Assembly (NCBI RefSeq): GCF_025370935.1
Contig: NC_133472.1
Coordinates: 23,045,695-23,109,694, forward strand
Origin: Choristoneura fumiferana
Lineage: Eukaryota; Arthropoda; Insecta; Lepidoptera; Tortricidae
Length of the DNA stretch: 64,000 nucleotides
Reading direction: 5' to 3'
The notes under the pieces: generated by a model
Databases searched by the model: none
What the model saw: the letters and a program-made list of their open reading frames with translations, nothing else
What the model was told of the DNA's origin: nothing
Program-made: the position numbers and the translations under genes
Shown: positions 21,483 through 33,148 of the stretch, one piece after another
How the letters are laid out: every line of letters starts with the position of its first letter
Numbering within the stretch: the first letter of the stretch is position 1

Positions 21483-22896
21483 GTTCTATTTTTATTTTAT
21501 TTAAGTTTTTTTTATTTTATGTAGGTAAGTTTGTTAAGTACCTATAGGACTGTTTTTTTAAATAAATTAACTTTTAGGAATTTTAGGTTAAATAAAAATG
21601 ATTTATTTTTTCTTTTGACTTTTTCTCAAAGAGTTGTCCATTTTCAGTTGTCCACTTATAAATATATATATATATATCCTGACGCTATTTCAACACAAAA
21701 AATAAGTACTATTGTGTTTAAATATACAGTATGTAACAGAACGAAAGGCAAAGCTGATACCTGGTTGAAAGTATGTTGTAATAACCAACTTTGTTTTTTA
21801 CTTTGTTGTTGTTTTTTTTAATTTGCTCAAGTCAAACATGACTTTAGGTCCTCTTATTTGCAGTCGGTTAAAGATTCTTGTAATATCCTGTAGAAACAGT
21901 ATGACGCTGTTTATTAACGTAAACAAACTTATCAAAACCAATCCACATATCGATGGGTCCTATGTATAAAGGCCTTGTGCGTTATCGGTATGTATAAACT
22001 ATATTTAGTGGATTAAAAAAACATTGTTATTCAATTATTTTTCGAGTTATCATTGACGTAAAACGGCCGAACTAGATGCAATTTTAACGTAAAAGGGCTA
22101 AACGTACGTTTGATACTTTTACGCGGTAAATCTCGGGTGTTTTTTTTTTAATTCGTGGGCATAACTGCCATTTTTAGGTACCTGTAGGTACGTCAAGCGG
22201 GACGTGGCTACTTCAATGCTACATCTTAATGTGATTGTATTCCTTTTTTTTTATTTCCCCAAGTATCTTGGGTAACGTATTTTTTACCAAAGATTTTAAG
22301 GTTGTACGCGTATATGAGCCAAAGTACCACATAGATCTTTTTACTGTCTTTTTGTACACAAGTTTATTTTCCCGGAAATTCACGTATATGGGCGTATGTA
22401 AAATAACTTTTAATGAAGAAATATTTTATTAAAATTTATTCCTTGTGATTGAAGGACAGAGTACTATTAGCTAGTGTAGCAAATTTAGAAGTCTCGGATA
22501 CACCATCTCTGAGTTACGACAGTTTTTGACTTTGAAAGGCCGTCCTGTAAAGTAACGATTTTACACTTAAGCCCTTATACGTCGGACCCATCGATATCAG
22601 ATTACTGCAATTTCAACTACGACCGCACTACTACACTACTGCCTACAGTACGAAACACTAACCACTTTTTGTAATTATCGTTATCTGTTTATTACATTAA
22701 TATTCATTAAGTACATGGATTTCGCATAACATTGTTGTTGTTTCTTTAAAAAAATATGGCTCTGTCCATCGGTGGACAATTTTGCCAGTGTCTAGTAGTT
22801 TTTGCCGTTGTACGGTAAAAAAATTCTAGAAAACGAAATATGAGAAGTAATGGTGGATGAACGATGACAGCGCGACTCCTCGCATAACATTGTATG
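21483..22896. other. No recognised gene
   Basis: T-rich stretches and a short (TA)n at 21660-21676. The ORFs at 21531-21821 and 22235-22432 are low-complexity and unsupported. Confidence 0.4.
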
Positions 22897-22964
22897 GTAC
22901 TATTCAATGGAAAAAATCAATTGTGTAAACAAATGTGGTGACTGACATTGACACTTGACTGACG

Positions 22965-22985
22965 ACTGGCTGACTGACTGACTGA
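22965..22985. repeat. (GACT)n microsatellite
   Basis: Five near-perfect CTGA/GACT units. Confidence 0.8.
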
Positions 22986-23469
22986 CGTTGGCTCTAGTGA
23001 TGTGAAAGCTCTTTAAGATACTTCAATCAGCAGTAAATAATTATTTTGAATTTACTCATATTTCATTCTTTAATGTTTTCCCTAAGTTTAATTTTAAAAA
23101 TTGCGAATTACGTATTCTCTTAGTCCTGTTCAAGAGTCATTCACAATGTTTCCATGTCCTTTTAACTTAAAATGTTTAATAGCATTTTCACGAAGTTTTA
23201 GAATTATATCTTCAAATATATATACTTAACGTTTTTTCCATACAAACTTACACTCCCCTTTATACCCCTTTAAGGGTAGAATTTTTTAAATGGTGAAACA
23301 TGTATATCCACTTATATTTTTTGACGTATATTTTCCCCAAGGTTTATGATGGAGTATTTTAGAATTGAAAGGGTCAGTTAAATATGGATTAATTTAGAAA
23401 TTTTTTTGCTGCTTAAGTAGCGTAGTAGAAAAAGGCAACCTGAGATATGTGTGCATAGGAGAAATTTGT

Positions 23470-23610
23470 ATCTTGACTCCTGTCCAACGGTGGTGTAGGG
23501 GTTATAGTACGCAGTACGGATTGCTGAGGACCTAGGTTCGATTCCCAGCGCTGGTCTCTTTTTCTGGTTTTTCTGTGCATCCATGTCTCAGTTTGTATTG
23601 TCGATATAAT
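23470..23610 (+). mobile_element. tRNA-derived SINE
   Basis: CGGTGGTGTAGGGGTTATAG has A-box character, and CCTAGGTTCGATTCCCAGCG contains a canonical B box (GGTTCGATTCC) 45 bases later, the spacing expected for an RNA polymerase III promoter. A CTTTTTCTGGTTTTTCTGTG tail region follows. There is no anticodon arm that folds convincingly, so I call it a SINE rather than a tRNA gene. Confidence 0.65.
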
Positions 23611-23728
23611 TTAGAACAGGGAAGTGATTCAAAATGATTTTTTGGTCCAACAATGGACTCCACAGTAAATATGATACTAGTAAATAGAAATCTACATAAT
23701 TTCTACTATAATACTCTTTTATCGTCCA

Positions 23729-24089
23729 ACTAGTGTTTACCCGCGTCTTCGCACACGTAAATCATTAGGTCCAGCAGCTGAAATACCGGGATTTTTAAAA
23801 ATTGACGTGGGAATTCCCGAAAATTAAATCGTTGTTTTCATTGACATTACATTAAAAACAATCATGGTCAAATTTCATGACTCTAAGCTGAGCGGTTGTT
23901 ATTTCAAGATTTTATCCCTATCCCATGGGAATATCGGGATAAAAAGTATCCTATGTTGTAATCCAGGTTATCCAACTTTTCGCCAAATTTCATCCAAATC
24001 CGTCCAGCCGTTTCAGCGTGAAGAAGTAACAAACATATTCACTCACTCACTCACAAACTTTCACATTTATAATATTAGTAGGATTAGTA
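23729..24089 (-). mobile_element. Lep1/Helitron-like element, complete
   Basis: On the minus strand it starts ACTAATATTATAAATGTGAA with (GTGA)n, carries ACGGCTGGACGGATTTGGAT, TTATCCCGATATTCCCATGG, and ends ACGTGTGCGAAGACGCGGGT AAACACTAGTT. Both ends of this short non-autonomous family are present. The plus-strand ORF at 23864-24097 is incidental. Confidence 0.75.
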
Positions 24090-24773
24090 GGATATAGTAG
24101 GAAGTAGGATAGTAGGATAGGATTAGAAACCTTTATAAACCTTCATTAAATAGTGTAACTTAACACAAATAATTATATCTACGAATAAATTAATTTGCAG
24201 AGCCAGCCATAATTATCGGTAGGTAAGGTTAGTTCAGTCAAATAATTAATTTTGTTGGTACAGCACTAAATTTCCAGAGACTAGACCGACCATAGACCAA
24301 CTTCGGTGAGGAAAAATTATCATGTCAATTTGACAAATGTAACGGATTTTTCGTCTTCCAATTAATTCTATAAAATAAACATATTTACACGATTATTCAA
24401 TGATAAAATGATTGTTAAAAACAGTGGTGAGCTCATTGAGATGTGAATATGATCGGGATTGGCGTTCAAATGTAAGTAACTACGGAGTAATCGTGAAAAA
24501 TTGCTTTGTTTACACAATTGATTTTTTCCATTGAATAGTACTGTAGTTCACTTTGACCAAACTTTGACATTTTAGATTTTTCACCTTGTTAAAGCCTTGT
24601 TATTGTTATTTTGAAAGAGGTAAGGTTAAATCACTTATTTGGACTTTTTTCTATAAATCAAAGAGTTTTAGTTAGTACCATAGAGAAACTTTAAATTGAA
24701 ACTTCAAGTAGAGGTTTGACGTTCGCGTGTCAGATAAAATCTACATAGAAATTTAATTAAAAAATACTGATAA
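24090..24773. other. No recognised gene
   Basis: Contains a short AGTAGGAT reiteration (24076-24125). Otherwise AT-rich. Confidence 0.4.
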
Positions 24774-25060
24774 TGCCTTTAAACTTTTCTGCGGAAAAAC
24801 TTGTGTATGTGGTCCTGTTTTCTGAGAGTGTAGAAGTAACGGGAATGCCGCTCTTTGTCTGTACTCGGAGAGGTTTCCCGCACGAAGGCAACTCAAAAAT
24901 GCCCGTGTGATCGTCAATGCGTTTATCCATCTACGAAAAACAACCTGCCGGTGGCGATTAATCGAAAAGCGCCTCGACGACTTCACGTGAGAGAGGAAGA
25001 GCAGGTATTGGACCATTTTCACAACCAACTGAGTTATACAGACGTGCAGGACGCATAATT
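24774..25060 (+). pseudogene. Tc1-type (DUF4817-like) transposase, N-terminal fragment
   Basis: It begins MPLNFSAEKLVYVVLFSE in one frame and changes frame to ALCLYSERFPARRQLKNA then RVIVNAFIHLRKT. This matches the N-terminal helix-turn-helix of insect Tc1/mariner-type transposases whose first domain is annotated DUF4817 ('...Y...FP.RR.P....': RERFP motif). The catalytic DDE part is absent. The ORFs at 24753-25073 (minus) and 24855-25058 (plus) are other frames of this fragment. Confidence 0.55.
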
Positions 25061-26029
25061 TTAGGCATAACATTATCAGCTAAAATGTATGTCATTTTAT
25101 TAGTTGTCATTGATAAGATTGTAAATAAATAATACAGGGGGTTATAAAATAATGGTTTATTTTTTATTTTTTTCACTACTATAAAGATGCTAAATTTCCA
25201 CAAGCCAGGAACCAATATCATATTTGTGGTCTAAACATTAATGGGTCTCTTTCTTTGCCTTTCGTTCTGATACATACTGTATACAAAACCGTGTGGTAAA
25301 GATGAAAAAGTCAGATGTAATCTTTGTTGTTGGATCCAATACAAAGTTTCGATATAGTTACAAAATTATGATTTTTTCCTCACAAGATTTCGTGACATTT
25401 TCCTGATGTCAAGAAATTTTTCATGTTTTATGCAGTTTATGTTTTATGATCTCGTCCTAAGTGTTAATTATTTCTTGGCAGACTGATTTTATGTCAATTT
25501 CATGATGGGACAACTTTTGAGAAATACTCTTTTAAGTTTTTTCGGCGGTTTATAATATTTTTTTGTTAAAAAAAATTTTTTTTTTCCAAATTTATTGGAC
25601 CTACTTCGAGGTATACCCTCCAATAAAAAAAGAATTAGCAACATCGGACTACTCTGTAAAAAGTTATACGTGGTCAAACATAAAAAATATACGCGTCGAC
25701 TTGAGAACTTCTTCGGTTTTTTTCTTTGGTTAATAAATTTAATGTTTCATAATATATCTATGTAGTTCAGTACCTAAATGAATTTGTGACTAATTCGTGT
25801 TGAATTGAGACTACAAATACTTTCTCTCATTTTGTTTTTTGTTGGTAAATTTATTTATGCGCATTCTTACTAACGTAGTACAGGTTGCAGCATAATTCTG
25901 CTGATTTATCCTTTTTTTTTAATTTGAATTGTCACCTATTTTTGCGCTTTCATACTGGTTGTTTAGTTGTCTTTTTTTCAGTGTTTTTTTTTGATGCCAT
26001 AATTTTCATTTCTCAGTTAACTACAACGT
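25061..26029. other. No recognised gene
   Basis: AT-rich with A/T runs near 25560. I recognise nothing. Confidence 0.4.
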
Positions 26030-26400
26030 ACGTTACTAAAATTGACTGGCGTTACCAAAATACCGTACTTCCAAAAAGTATTTCACGGTTTAATAGGTTG
26101 ACCTTACGTAAGATGGCATGTATTTATGTACAGTCAACGTCACAAATAAGTGAACATTTCTGTACCTTGTCGCTTTCAGTCGTTACACAATTTCGTATGA
26201 CTTTTCAAACATGACGTTAAAGTGACAAGGTACAAAAGTGATCACTTATTTATAACGTTGACTGTACACCATCTATATTATATCATCTATAAATTACAGT
26301 AAAAATATGTTTACTTACAAAAATCTGCAGTTGTTTGAAAAATGTCGCGGACAGATTAGTGTGGGTAAAAAAGTTGATTGGCCCATTTAACATATCTGCT
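26030..26400 (+). repeat. Dispersed repeat C, interrupted copy
   Basis: Inverted counterpart of 21065-21285, split by the MITE at 26131-26264. Confidence 0.8.
26131..26264. mobile_element. 134-bp MITE, CAGTCAACG termini, TA target
   Basis: Arms CAGTCAACGTCACAAATAAG (left) and the inverted CAGTCAACGTTATAAATAAG (right) extend about 41 bases up to GTACCTTGTC. It is flanked by TA at 26129-26130 and 26265-26266. The uninterrupted repeat at 21190 shows one TA, so the TA was duplicated on insertion. No coding capacity; a Tc1/mariner-type non-autonomous element. Confidence 0.9.
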
Positions 26401-26716
26401 TCTTAAGATAGCCATTGACATATTAACCTTTGTAAATCAAGTAAGTACTAAGTTATTTCAGGAATTAATTGTTGAAGTATTTAACTTTGATAATTTCCTA
26501 CGTAGAGTTCAGTACTGTGCCCAGTATTAGCATATTCCACGGCCATTCGTATCCGGTAGGAGTATTATCTCCAAGCCGGCTTTATTTGCGTTAATCCTGC
26601 TTCAAGACAAGTCGCACTGACTCAATCTTAAGTAGCTTTTGTTACACAAGCTGAGAAATAGATATCCGTAAAAACAGGATAATTTTATTATTTTAAAAGG
26701 TCAATTGCTGTACGTA
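26401..26716. other. No recognised gene
   Basis: I see no assignable feature. Confidence 0.35.
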
Positions 26717-26847
26717 CAGTCAGCATCAAAAATAGCGGATCACTTTTTTACTCTATCGCATAGGCACATTGACAGTCTTGCATGTCGTTTATTAGGTGCC
26801 TGTAAAAGACAATGTATGAAAGTGTAGTGTAGTTTTGATGCTGACTG
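26717..26847. mobile_element. 131-bp MITE, CAGTCAGCATC termini
   Basis: CAGTCAGCATCAAAAATAGC at the left is mirrored by the right end ...GTTTTGATGCTGACTG, flanked by TA on both sides (26715-26716, 26848-26849). It shares the CAGTCA terminus with the elements at 26131, 37873 and 60244. Confidence 0.85.
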
Positions 26848-27506
26848 TACCTATAATATTATTATTGTAACCATTTGCTACACTAGCGCAAAGTTAGTTT
26901 CAGTTATTTTTAATTCTGCCATTAGTACAGTATTTGAACCAATAACTCAAAACAAATTTAAAAGGAAAATAAACAACCACTAATTGTTTTGTAAAAAGTG
27001 TAACTTTGATTTTCAAGATTGGGTATTTTCGATAGCTATCAGTAATCACCGGTAGTGCGGTACAACACAAATATAGCACCGGAACTGGGAAACGATAAAT
27101 TTCTAGCAAAGTAAAATAAAACCTTTAGCTCACTGGTTCTGCTGTCTGCGTTTATGATATATCATTGGTGCCGGTAAACTTTTCCTGTTAGTGTAAAGAG
27201 AATCTCAGAGGGAAAAAAAATAAAAAAACAGTCAATACTGTCATGCCAGCGGCAAGAATAATTTTACTTCACTTGCTTCAGTCAAATTTATCCCTCTCCA
27301 TAGCATTTATAATATTTTTCACCTAAGTCCATCCGATAGAGACTTAAATACAATATTAAAAATAATATACTGAGCGTTAAAAAAATATGGCCCTCATATT
27401 TATTATGAAAGACTACATACTTATTATGTGAATGAAATAAACTGATAAATAAAATTTTGATATTGAGAAAAAGAGATCAAAAATTGTAGCATTATAATAC
27501 TAATCT

Positions 27507-27626
27507 GAGGCCTTATTGCCTAACGTTTCTGACGCTCGCGATAGCAACCAAATAACAGTTTTTGTATGCGAAATCTGACATTTGATTGCGATCGCGAGCG
27601 TCAGAAACCTTAGGCGATACGGCCTC
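27507..27626. mobile_element. 120-bp palindromic MITE, GAGGCC termini
   Basis: GAGGCCTTATTGCCTAACGT with TTCTGACGCTCGCGAT is mirrored by ATCGCGAGCGTCAGAAACCT with TAGGCGATACGGCCTC. Arms are about 36 bases, and the interior (ACAGTTTTTGTATGCGAAAT) is unpaired. Confidence 0.85.
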
Positions 27627-27786
27627 TGATTATGGTAATTTAAAACAAACTATTCTGTAATATTAGGTCTTCAAAAAAACCGTTACACAAGATGTAAGTA
27701 AAATAAAAATAAGTAATATTAAAAGCTTCTAACAGCAATCACTCACGTTGCACTTTTTCACCAGGCATGATCTCTCGGCAGCAATT

Positions 27787-28190
27787 TTTAGGGTTTCGGA
27801 GCCAAAATGGCAAAAGCGGAACCCTTATATTTTCACCATGTCTGTCTGTCTGTCTGTCTGGCCGTCCGTGACTTGGTTAGGGACTATCATTGCTAGAAAG
27901 CTGTAATTTTGCACGAATATGTACCTACATAAAACTATGCCGACAAAATGGTAGGTACAATAAAAATTTCAAAAACATTTTTTTTAGTCTACCTTCCATA
28001 GACGTTAAGTGGGGATTTTTTTTTTCTTATGAAACCTTGTAGTGTGGGGTATCGTGGGATAGGGTCTTTTAATCATTAGGGGGTTGCTAAAACGATTTTT
28101 TGATTCCGTGATTTGTTTGCAAAATATTCAACTTAAAAGTGCAAATTTTCATTAAAAAATAAGGCGTAACAAACAAACTCACTTTCCCCT
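27787..28190 (+). repeat. GGTTCCG repeat, 5' part
   Basis: TTTTTAGGGTTTCGGAGCCA, (CTGT)n, GCTAGAAAGCTGTAATTTTG, a CATTAGGGGGTTGCTAAAAC block and CAAAATATTCAACTTAAAAG run parallel to 34625-34990. The CCGGCC end is missing. Confidence 0.8.
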
Positions 28191-28239
28191 TTGTAATAGT
28201 AAGTCCTGGTCCGTTGCTTGACATAGTGTGAGGTAGAGT

Positions 28240-29262
28240 AATACTACCTATTTAATGAAATAAATTTTCAATGTGCTGACCGTTTGCTGTTGTGCCCGCT
28301 TCATAATGTAAAAGTGTGTTACGGTGCAGTTTGTCAAGATCAAGATCTCGAATGTTTTCGAATGCCTCAATGATTCTTATCCTCAGCATCTCAACAGCTT
28401 CCCAAAGAAAATAATCCAAACATTACGATCGGGAGATCTCACCGGCCATCTTCGGGGACCACACCGACCAATCCATCTGTCACCAAATATTTAAGTTAGC
28501 CCTTGTCGGACTACCACTACATAATGTGTAGGCGCAACATCCAGTTGAAACCACGTTTCATTTTTAACGCTCTCGGGTAAATTATTAAAGTAATCTGTCA
28601 CGGTCCCGTCGATTAATTGCATAAAACGTGCCGTATAATGTACCGTCAATAAAAACTGGACCAATTATTGTGCGTCCATGAATAGCAGCCCAAACGTTTA
28701 GGGAAAAACGGTACCGATGAGCCGTTTGTCTGATAAGAAAAGGGTTGTTACTACTCCAGTAATGTATCTTTTTGGGGTCCATTTTCCATTATTTGTGAAT
28801 CTATTCATCCGTTCATATCACATTACGCACGAAGTTCAAGTTTTCTTGGTTCTGTCTCAAAAACCAGTCACAATATGCAAGTTGCACTGGGTGATGATTT
28901 CTCTGTTTTAAAACTTTTTGTACTATTTGTTGATCCACCCCAAACATAAGGCCTGCTTTTCTGGTGCTGGTCGTAGTTCAGTTGGCGAAAATGACGTATT
29001 ATTCTTTGTTCTAATGCCAACCTTACATTAAATACCGCACCCGGACCCTGGGCCGGTCGTACTGCTCCAGTCACACAGGATCGTTGTCGCGTACTCGTTG
29101 CGTTGCACGGCGTTGATAATGACTCGGCCGTTGGTTGGTTGCCTATGATCGGGAAATCGTTCACCGTACAACATTAGAACTCGGTGTGCGTTGCCTCTGG
29201 TTTCATAAAGCAGAACCATGTCACACAAATCGCGTGAATGATAACGTATTCTTGCCATTTTG
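28240..29262 (-). pseudogene. Tc1-type (DUF4817/DDE) transposase, decayed
   Basis: It starts at 29258 as MARIRYHSRDLCDMVLLYET with GERFPDHRQPTNGRVI, the N-terminal HTH block. Broken frames then give ALEQRIIRHFRQLNYDQHQK, RFSLNVWAAIHGRTIIGP, VFIDGTLYGTFY, and finally WFQLDVAPTHYVVVVRQGL and GDRWIGRCGPRRWPVRSPD. Those last blocks match 'FQQDGAPPH' and 'WIGR.GP..WP.RSPD.TPLDF' of this Tc1/mariner-type group, with the middle catalytic Asp still visible as QLDV. Many stops and frame changes, and no intact reading frame over about 330 codons. It is dead. Confidence 0.75.
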
Positions 29263-30439
29263 ATTTACTGATAATATCTGTTTTGCAAACTTGACATTGT
29301 CAACGTATCATAAAGTTACAAACATTCTTAAATCATTAAATCAAACCAATCCATTATGGAGATTTGGAATAATAATTACAAATTTTGTGTTTCAAAAATA
29401 ATGGTTATGGTCAACAAAATACTACGTACTGCTGTCGATCTAAATGCGTGGGTATAAGAACTACTTTTATTTATTTCCCTTTTAAAAATAATTCACACTA
29501 ACACATGTTAGAATCTGTCAAAATCGTCGGTACCAAGATTATGTTACGACCGCTAAGCGACAGTATCGCTAAGTATGTGAAATATTAACACGGTAGTTTC
29601 ATGTTTAAAGTATGTGAAAGTTCATTGATGGCCAATTTTAGCTTTAAATGACTATTTCTCCTAATTTAATAACTTTGGAATATCAGGACCACTTTGTAAT
29701 AACTGTGTATAAAAAATCTCTGTTTTCATTTTTTGCTTTAGTTACAGGGCCCCCCTGTATGTTATTAACCAGTAAAGGCAGGCGCGGCGTACTCCACGAT
29801 ATAGGTGCGATTCTGTAATTCTTACTATTTTCTATTATGTACATAACATTACACTAAATAACCTAATTCTGTTCGAAACTATATTAAGTGCGAGTGCGAC
29901 AAAAGAATAGATAGACAATTCGCGATTTACCAATGCCCACTGCGGGTGTACAAAACCTTTGAGGCAGCCGACGACGCATTCGGCACGCGACCTTGTACAA
30001 TTATCCATTTTGTGACCGTCGGACATCGTAGGCGTATCAATTTAAAAATGCTAGAAAACTAAGTGTTTGTGCGAATTTATTCTTAAGTTATATGTGAGTA
30101 TTATTTTTTTATTGATTTACAACCCTATCCTAAACCAAAACGTTGGTGCTGAATAATAACGACCATCGCGCGGAGCACTAGAGTTCAATGTTGCTTGGTG
30201 GTGCGCGGTGATTTTGCTAATAAAAATTACGTAGGCATATAAAATGGCGGCTTTTGTCAACATCAAAAGAGAGAAACTTCTGTACTTGTACTATTACTTA
30301 TTCTGTGGTATAGGTAGAGTCATTCACGATGACGCGTGCCGTGGTTCTTATTACAATGTCATTAATGTCTAATTTTGACAAAATCACGCGTCTTCGTGGA
30401 TGGCACTAGGTATACACTGTCTGTTTTGTGACTTTTTAT
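29263..30439. other. No recognised gene
   Basis: No convincing coding. 29830-30030 is GC-richer and may be an old MITE fragment that I cannot delimit. Confidence 0.4.
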
Positions 30440-30640
30440 GACCGTTGGGGGAGAAAAGTCCACGAATGGCGACCACGAACCGAGGACGAAGCGTTGGCAG
30501 ACCTCCCACCAGGTGGACTAACGACATTGTGAAAATTGCGGGAAACCGGTGGATGCAAGTGGTGAGTTGTCGTTCATTGTGGCGTTCTAAGGGGAAGGCA
30601 TTTGTTCAGTAGTGGACGTCTTCCGGCTGATGATGAATAT
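30440..30640 (+). mobile_element. RTE-clade LINE 3' end
   Basis: MATTNRGRSVGRPPTRWTND then IVKIAGNRWMQVVSCRSLWR and a short C-terminus, stop, and TTCCGGCTGATGATGAATAT. This is the conserved end of an RTE LINE ORF with its characteristic GATGAT tail. The rest was lost by 5' truncation. Other copies of this tail in the window are at 41226, 45650, 45941, 49118 and 60066. Confidence 0.8.
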
Positions 30641-31183
30641 TAAAAATAAAAATATTAATTGATACGTATTAATCATAAAAGTCGAATCGTTCGTTCGTCG
30701 GTATTAAAGATCGCCGAATGGATGAAAATATCCACTTTAAATTACTAAACGTTCTCTCAACGTCTACAGTGATCAACGGAGCATTCTTTCTACCTATAAT
30801 ATCATTCTGTCTCTCTTAAGAGGGTCGATATCAGACATGATATCGAATCTTTTTAGAGTAGGTTATCGAGAATTTTCAATGGGCACATACATGTATTAAT
30901 ATAATATCGACATCTTTTTTATCGATATCAGACCCCCAGAACAACGTGCCCTGAGTTCGCACAGGTATGGTGATGTGATGACCTTGAATCATACATAAAA
31001 TAGTTAACTTTCACAACTAAAGTATTGCACCAAATTTGATGAAATTTGGAATGGAAAAAAGCTTGAACTTCATGGCTGGAACTATGAGTAGAATTGTTTT
31101 AAACAGGGAATAAGAGCGGGAGAGTCCACGAAACATAGTTATTATATGAATAAATATAAATCGAATTTATATTAAATAGCAAC
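30641..31183. other. No recognised gene
   Basis: CGATATCAGAC occurs twice in this AT-rich stretch (about 30828 and 30921). Nothing else stands out. Confidence 0.35.
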
Positions 31184-31600
31184 GGCCATGATAGGGTAAG
31201 GTAATATCTGCCTTAATAGCTTTTCCACTTGATTTTTTTTCTGATGATAGGTCACGACGTTAGTAAGTGCTATACTAAATTTCAGCATTCTCCTCTTCTT
31301 ATTTTTGAAGAAAATAAATAAATCAGTAAAATGAATTTTCATGAATATCTCCGCTTTAATGAAACGAATAATTTCGTGCTTCATACATATAATACACTTA
31401 GCTAAGCCACATAATATGTCACTATAAGCCACATGACATTCCATATAACAAAATAAAAATAGATATGTTGACACTTTTCAATTTTTTTTAAATTACTTAT
31501 AAGATAGAGACACCTCCATTTTTTTACTTATGATAGCAATTTTAATTAACTATAACATATATTTAATTCAAGCTTCTAGCATTGGTGCATCGTAACAAAA
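31184..31600. repeat. Left long TIR of Harbinger-type element
   Basis: Reverse complement of 32725-33148. It contains an incidental minus-strand ORF at 31172-31474. Confidence 0.85.
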
Positions 31601-31706
31601 AAAAGGCTCGACTCATTCGTTCGTGACTATTTTCATTAATTACAATACTTAAGCCATTTTTAAACAGATTGCTCAGTTTCTCGGCTAGTCTAATTTTATT
31701 TAAAAC

Positions 31707-32655
31707 CTACCATGTGATAAATAATACACGATTGAATATGGGAGCAGCAGCTGACTGTACGTAAACCGCAAGCACACTCACAGAAGAAACTCTTAATACC
31801 GTCAATTTCATTGCAATTTGGAATATACTCGTATTCGACAAAACAACGATAACGTTTTCTGGACATGTCCAGATGGACTGGACCTGCATTTTTAATACGT
31901 TTGATTGGTCTTTTACGAATTGCATGTTAATAGTTCCATCCTCCAGAATCATTTCACCCAAATACGACATAGCTTGACTAATACGGAAAGTCAATAAGGA
32001 AGGAGTTATTGGTTGTAATGGCATTTTTTTTTCGGAGCCATCCATGGTCTTCGACTTGTTTAATTAAAACATTCTTTTCGTCTCTTTTTTTTCATTCTTT
32101 GTATAATCATTTCTGTCGTAGAGTCATCTAGTGTATTCTTTTTGCCATAGCGAATCAAACATAATAATGCAATGCGATAATAATTTTTAATTGTGAGCAA
32201 CATTTTGTTGTCTAAGGTGTGGCTAAGTAGCTGATTTTTTTCTTTTAACATTCCATGGACTGCTTCGACGGCCCAGCGTTATTTTGTTACAAAGCGAGAT
32301 TCGTTAGCTTCAACACTGCTGAGTTGTTTTCTATTCCTTTTGAGGGCGCGCATTAGAATTTTGAATCCTTTAGCTACTAAGTAAGGCACGACGTCACGAA
32401 AACCGCGATCTAGTACAAATATATCTCCTGCCTGCATTAGAGTACAAAGACTATTGGGATCTTCCATGACTTGTCAAAGTATAGCATCGTTGAGGTTGGC
32501 TAGAAACGGACCTAACATATCGACAATATAACCAGTCGTCGTGGAAATAGTAAAGGGTTTGCAGAGCGGAGTTTTTTTTTGGCCTAAAAATGATTTCCTC
32601 TGATATTCGTTGTTGCTACTCTTTTCATGCCGGCAATATGTTCCATCGCATACAC
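31707..32655 (-). pseudogene. ISL2EU-like DDE transposase with SWIM-like zinc finger
   Basis: Reading on the minus strand from 32655: CVCDGTYC with SSNNEYQRKSFLGQKK, then PLCKPFTISTTTGYIVDMLG, EDPNSLCTLMQAGDIFVLDR followed by GFRDVVPYL (a DRGFRD box of DDE_Tnp_4-type transposases), EANESRFVTK, a stop, RWAVEAVHG (RWVVE-like box containing the third acidic residue), then RISQAMSYLGEMILEDGTIN. After a frameshift at about 31875 the alternate frame gives FFCECACGLRTVSCCSH, a CxC...CxH SWIM-type zinc-binding motif. The D/D/E blocks are recognisable, but at least two stops and one frameshift disable it. The N-terminal THAP-type region seen in relatives is absent. It would act in the nucleus as a cut-and-paste transposase. 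Confidence 0.8.
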
Positions 32656-32724
32656 AATTGCAAGAAGGTTTAATTTCATTTAGTTTTAATTACGTCAAGG
32701 GGACATACCAACTTTTTTAAATAA

Positions 32725-33148
32725 TTTTGTTATGATGCACCAATGCTAGAAGCTTGAATTAAATATATGTTATAGTAGTTAATTGAAATTGCTATCATAA
32801 GTAAAAAAATTGAAGGTGTCTCTATCTTATAGGTAATAAAAAAAAATTAAAAGTGTCAACACATCTATTTTTATTTTTTATATGGAATGTCATGCGGCTT
32901 ATAGTAACATATGATCTGTCTATTAGCTAAGTATATTATATGTATGAAGCACGAAATTGTTCGTTTTATTAAAGCGGAGATATTCATGAAAATTCATTTC
33001 TCTTATTTATTTTTTCTTCAAAAAAAAGAAGAGGAGAATGCTGAAATTTAGTATAGCACTTACTAACTTTGTGACCTAAGTATCATCAGAAAAAAAAATC
33101 AAGTGGAAAAGCTATTAAGGCACAAGACCCTTACCCTGCCATGGCCTT
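32725..33148. repeat. Right long TIR of Harbinger-type element
   Basis: Pairs with 31184-31600. Differences are scattered substitutions and small indels, implying age. Confidence 0.85.

Larger units (their letters stand above)
22897..24533. repeat. Distant inverted repeats of about 40 bp
   Basis: GTACTATTCAATGGAAAAAA TCAATTGTGTAAACAAA at 22897-22933 recurs in inverted orientation at 24498-24534. The 1.6 kb between contain a SINE and a Lep1-like unit but no transposase. They could be termini of a composite or simply two solo repeats. Confidence 0.5.
31184..33148 (-). mobile_element. PIF/Harbinger-superfamily (ISL2EU-like) transposon
   Basis: About 1965 bp bounded by long inverted repeats: 31184-31600 pairs with 32725-33148 (starts GGCCATGATAGGGTAAGG; ends CCTTACCCTGCCATGGCC; 80-90% similar by eye). 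The minus strand between them holds a broken DDE transposase gene. Only the catalytic and C-terminal parts are present, so it is internally deleted or lost its first exons. A fragment of the same end is at 12820-12951. Confidence 0.8.

Noticed and set aside
23478..23560. Possible tRNA gene
   Set aside because: A and B boxes are present, but no acceptor/anticodon stems fold; better explained as a SINE head.
22897..24533. A 1.6-kb transposon bounded by 40-bp inverted repeats
   Set aside because: No transposase and no target duplication visible; kept only as a repeat pair.
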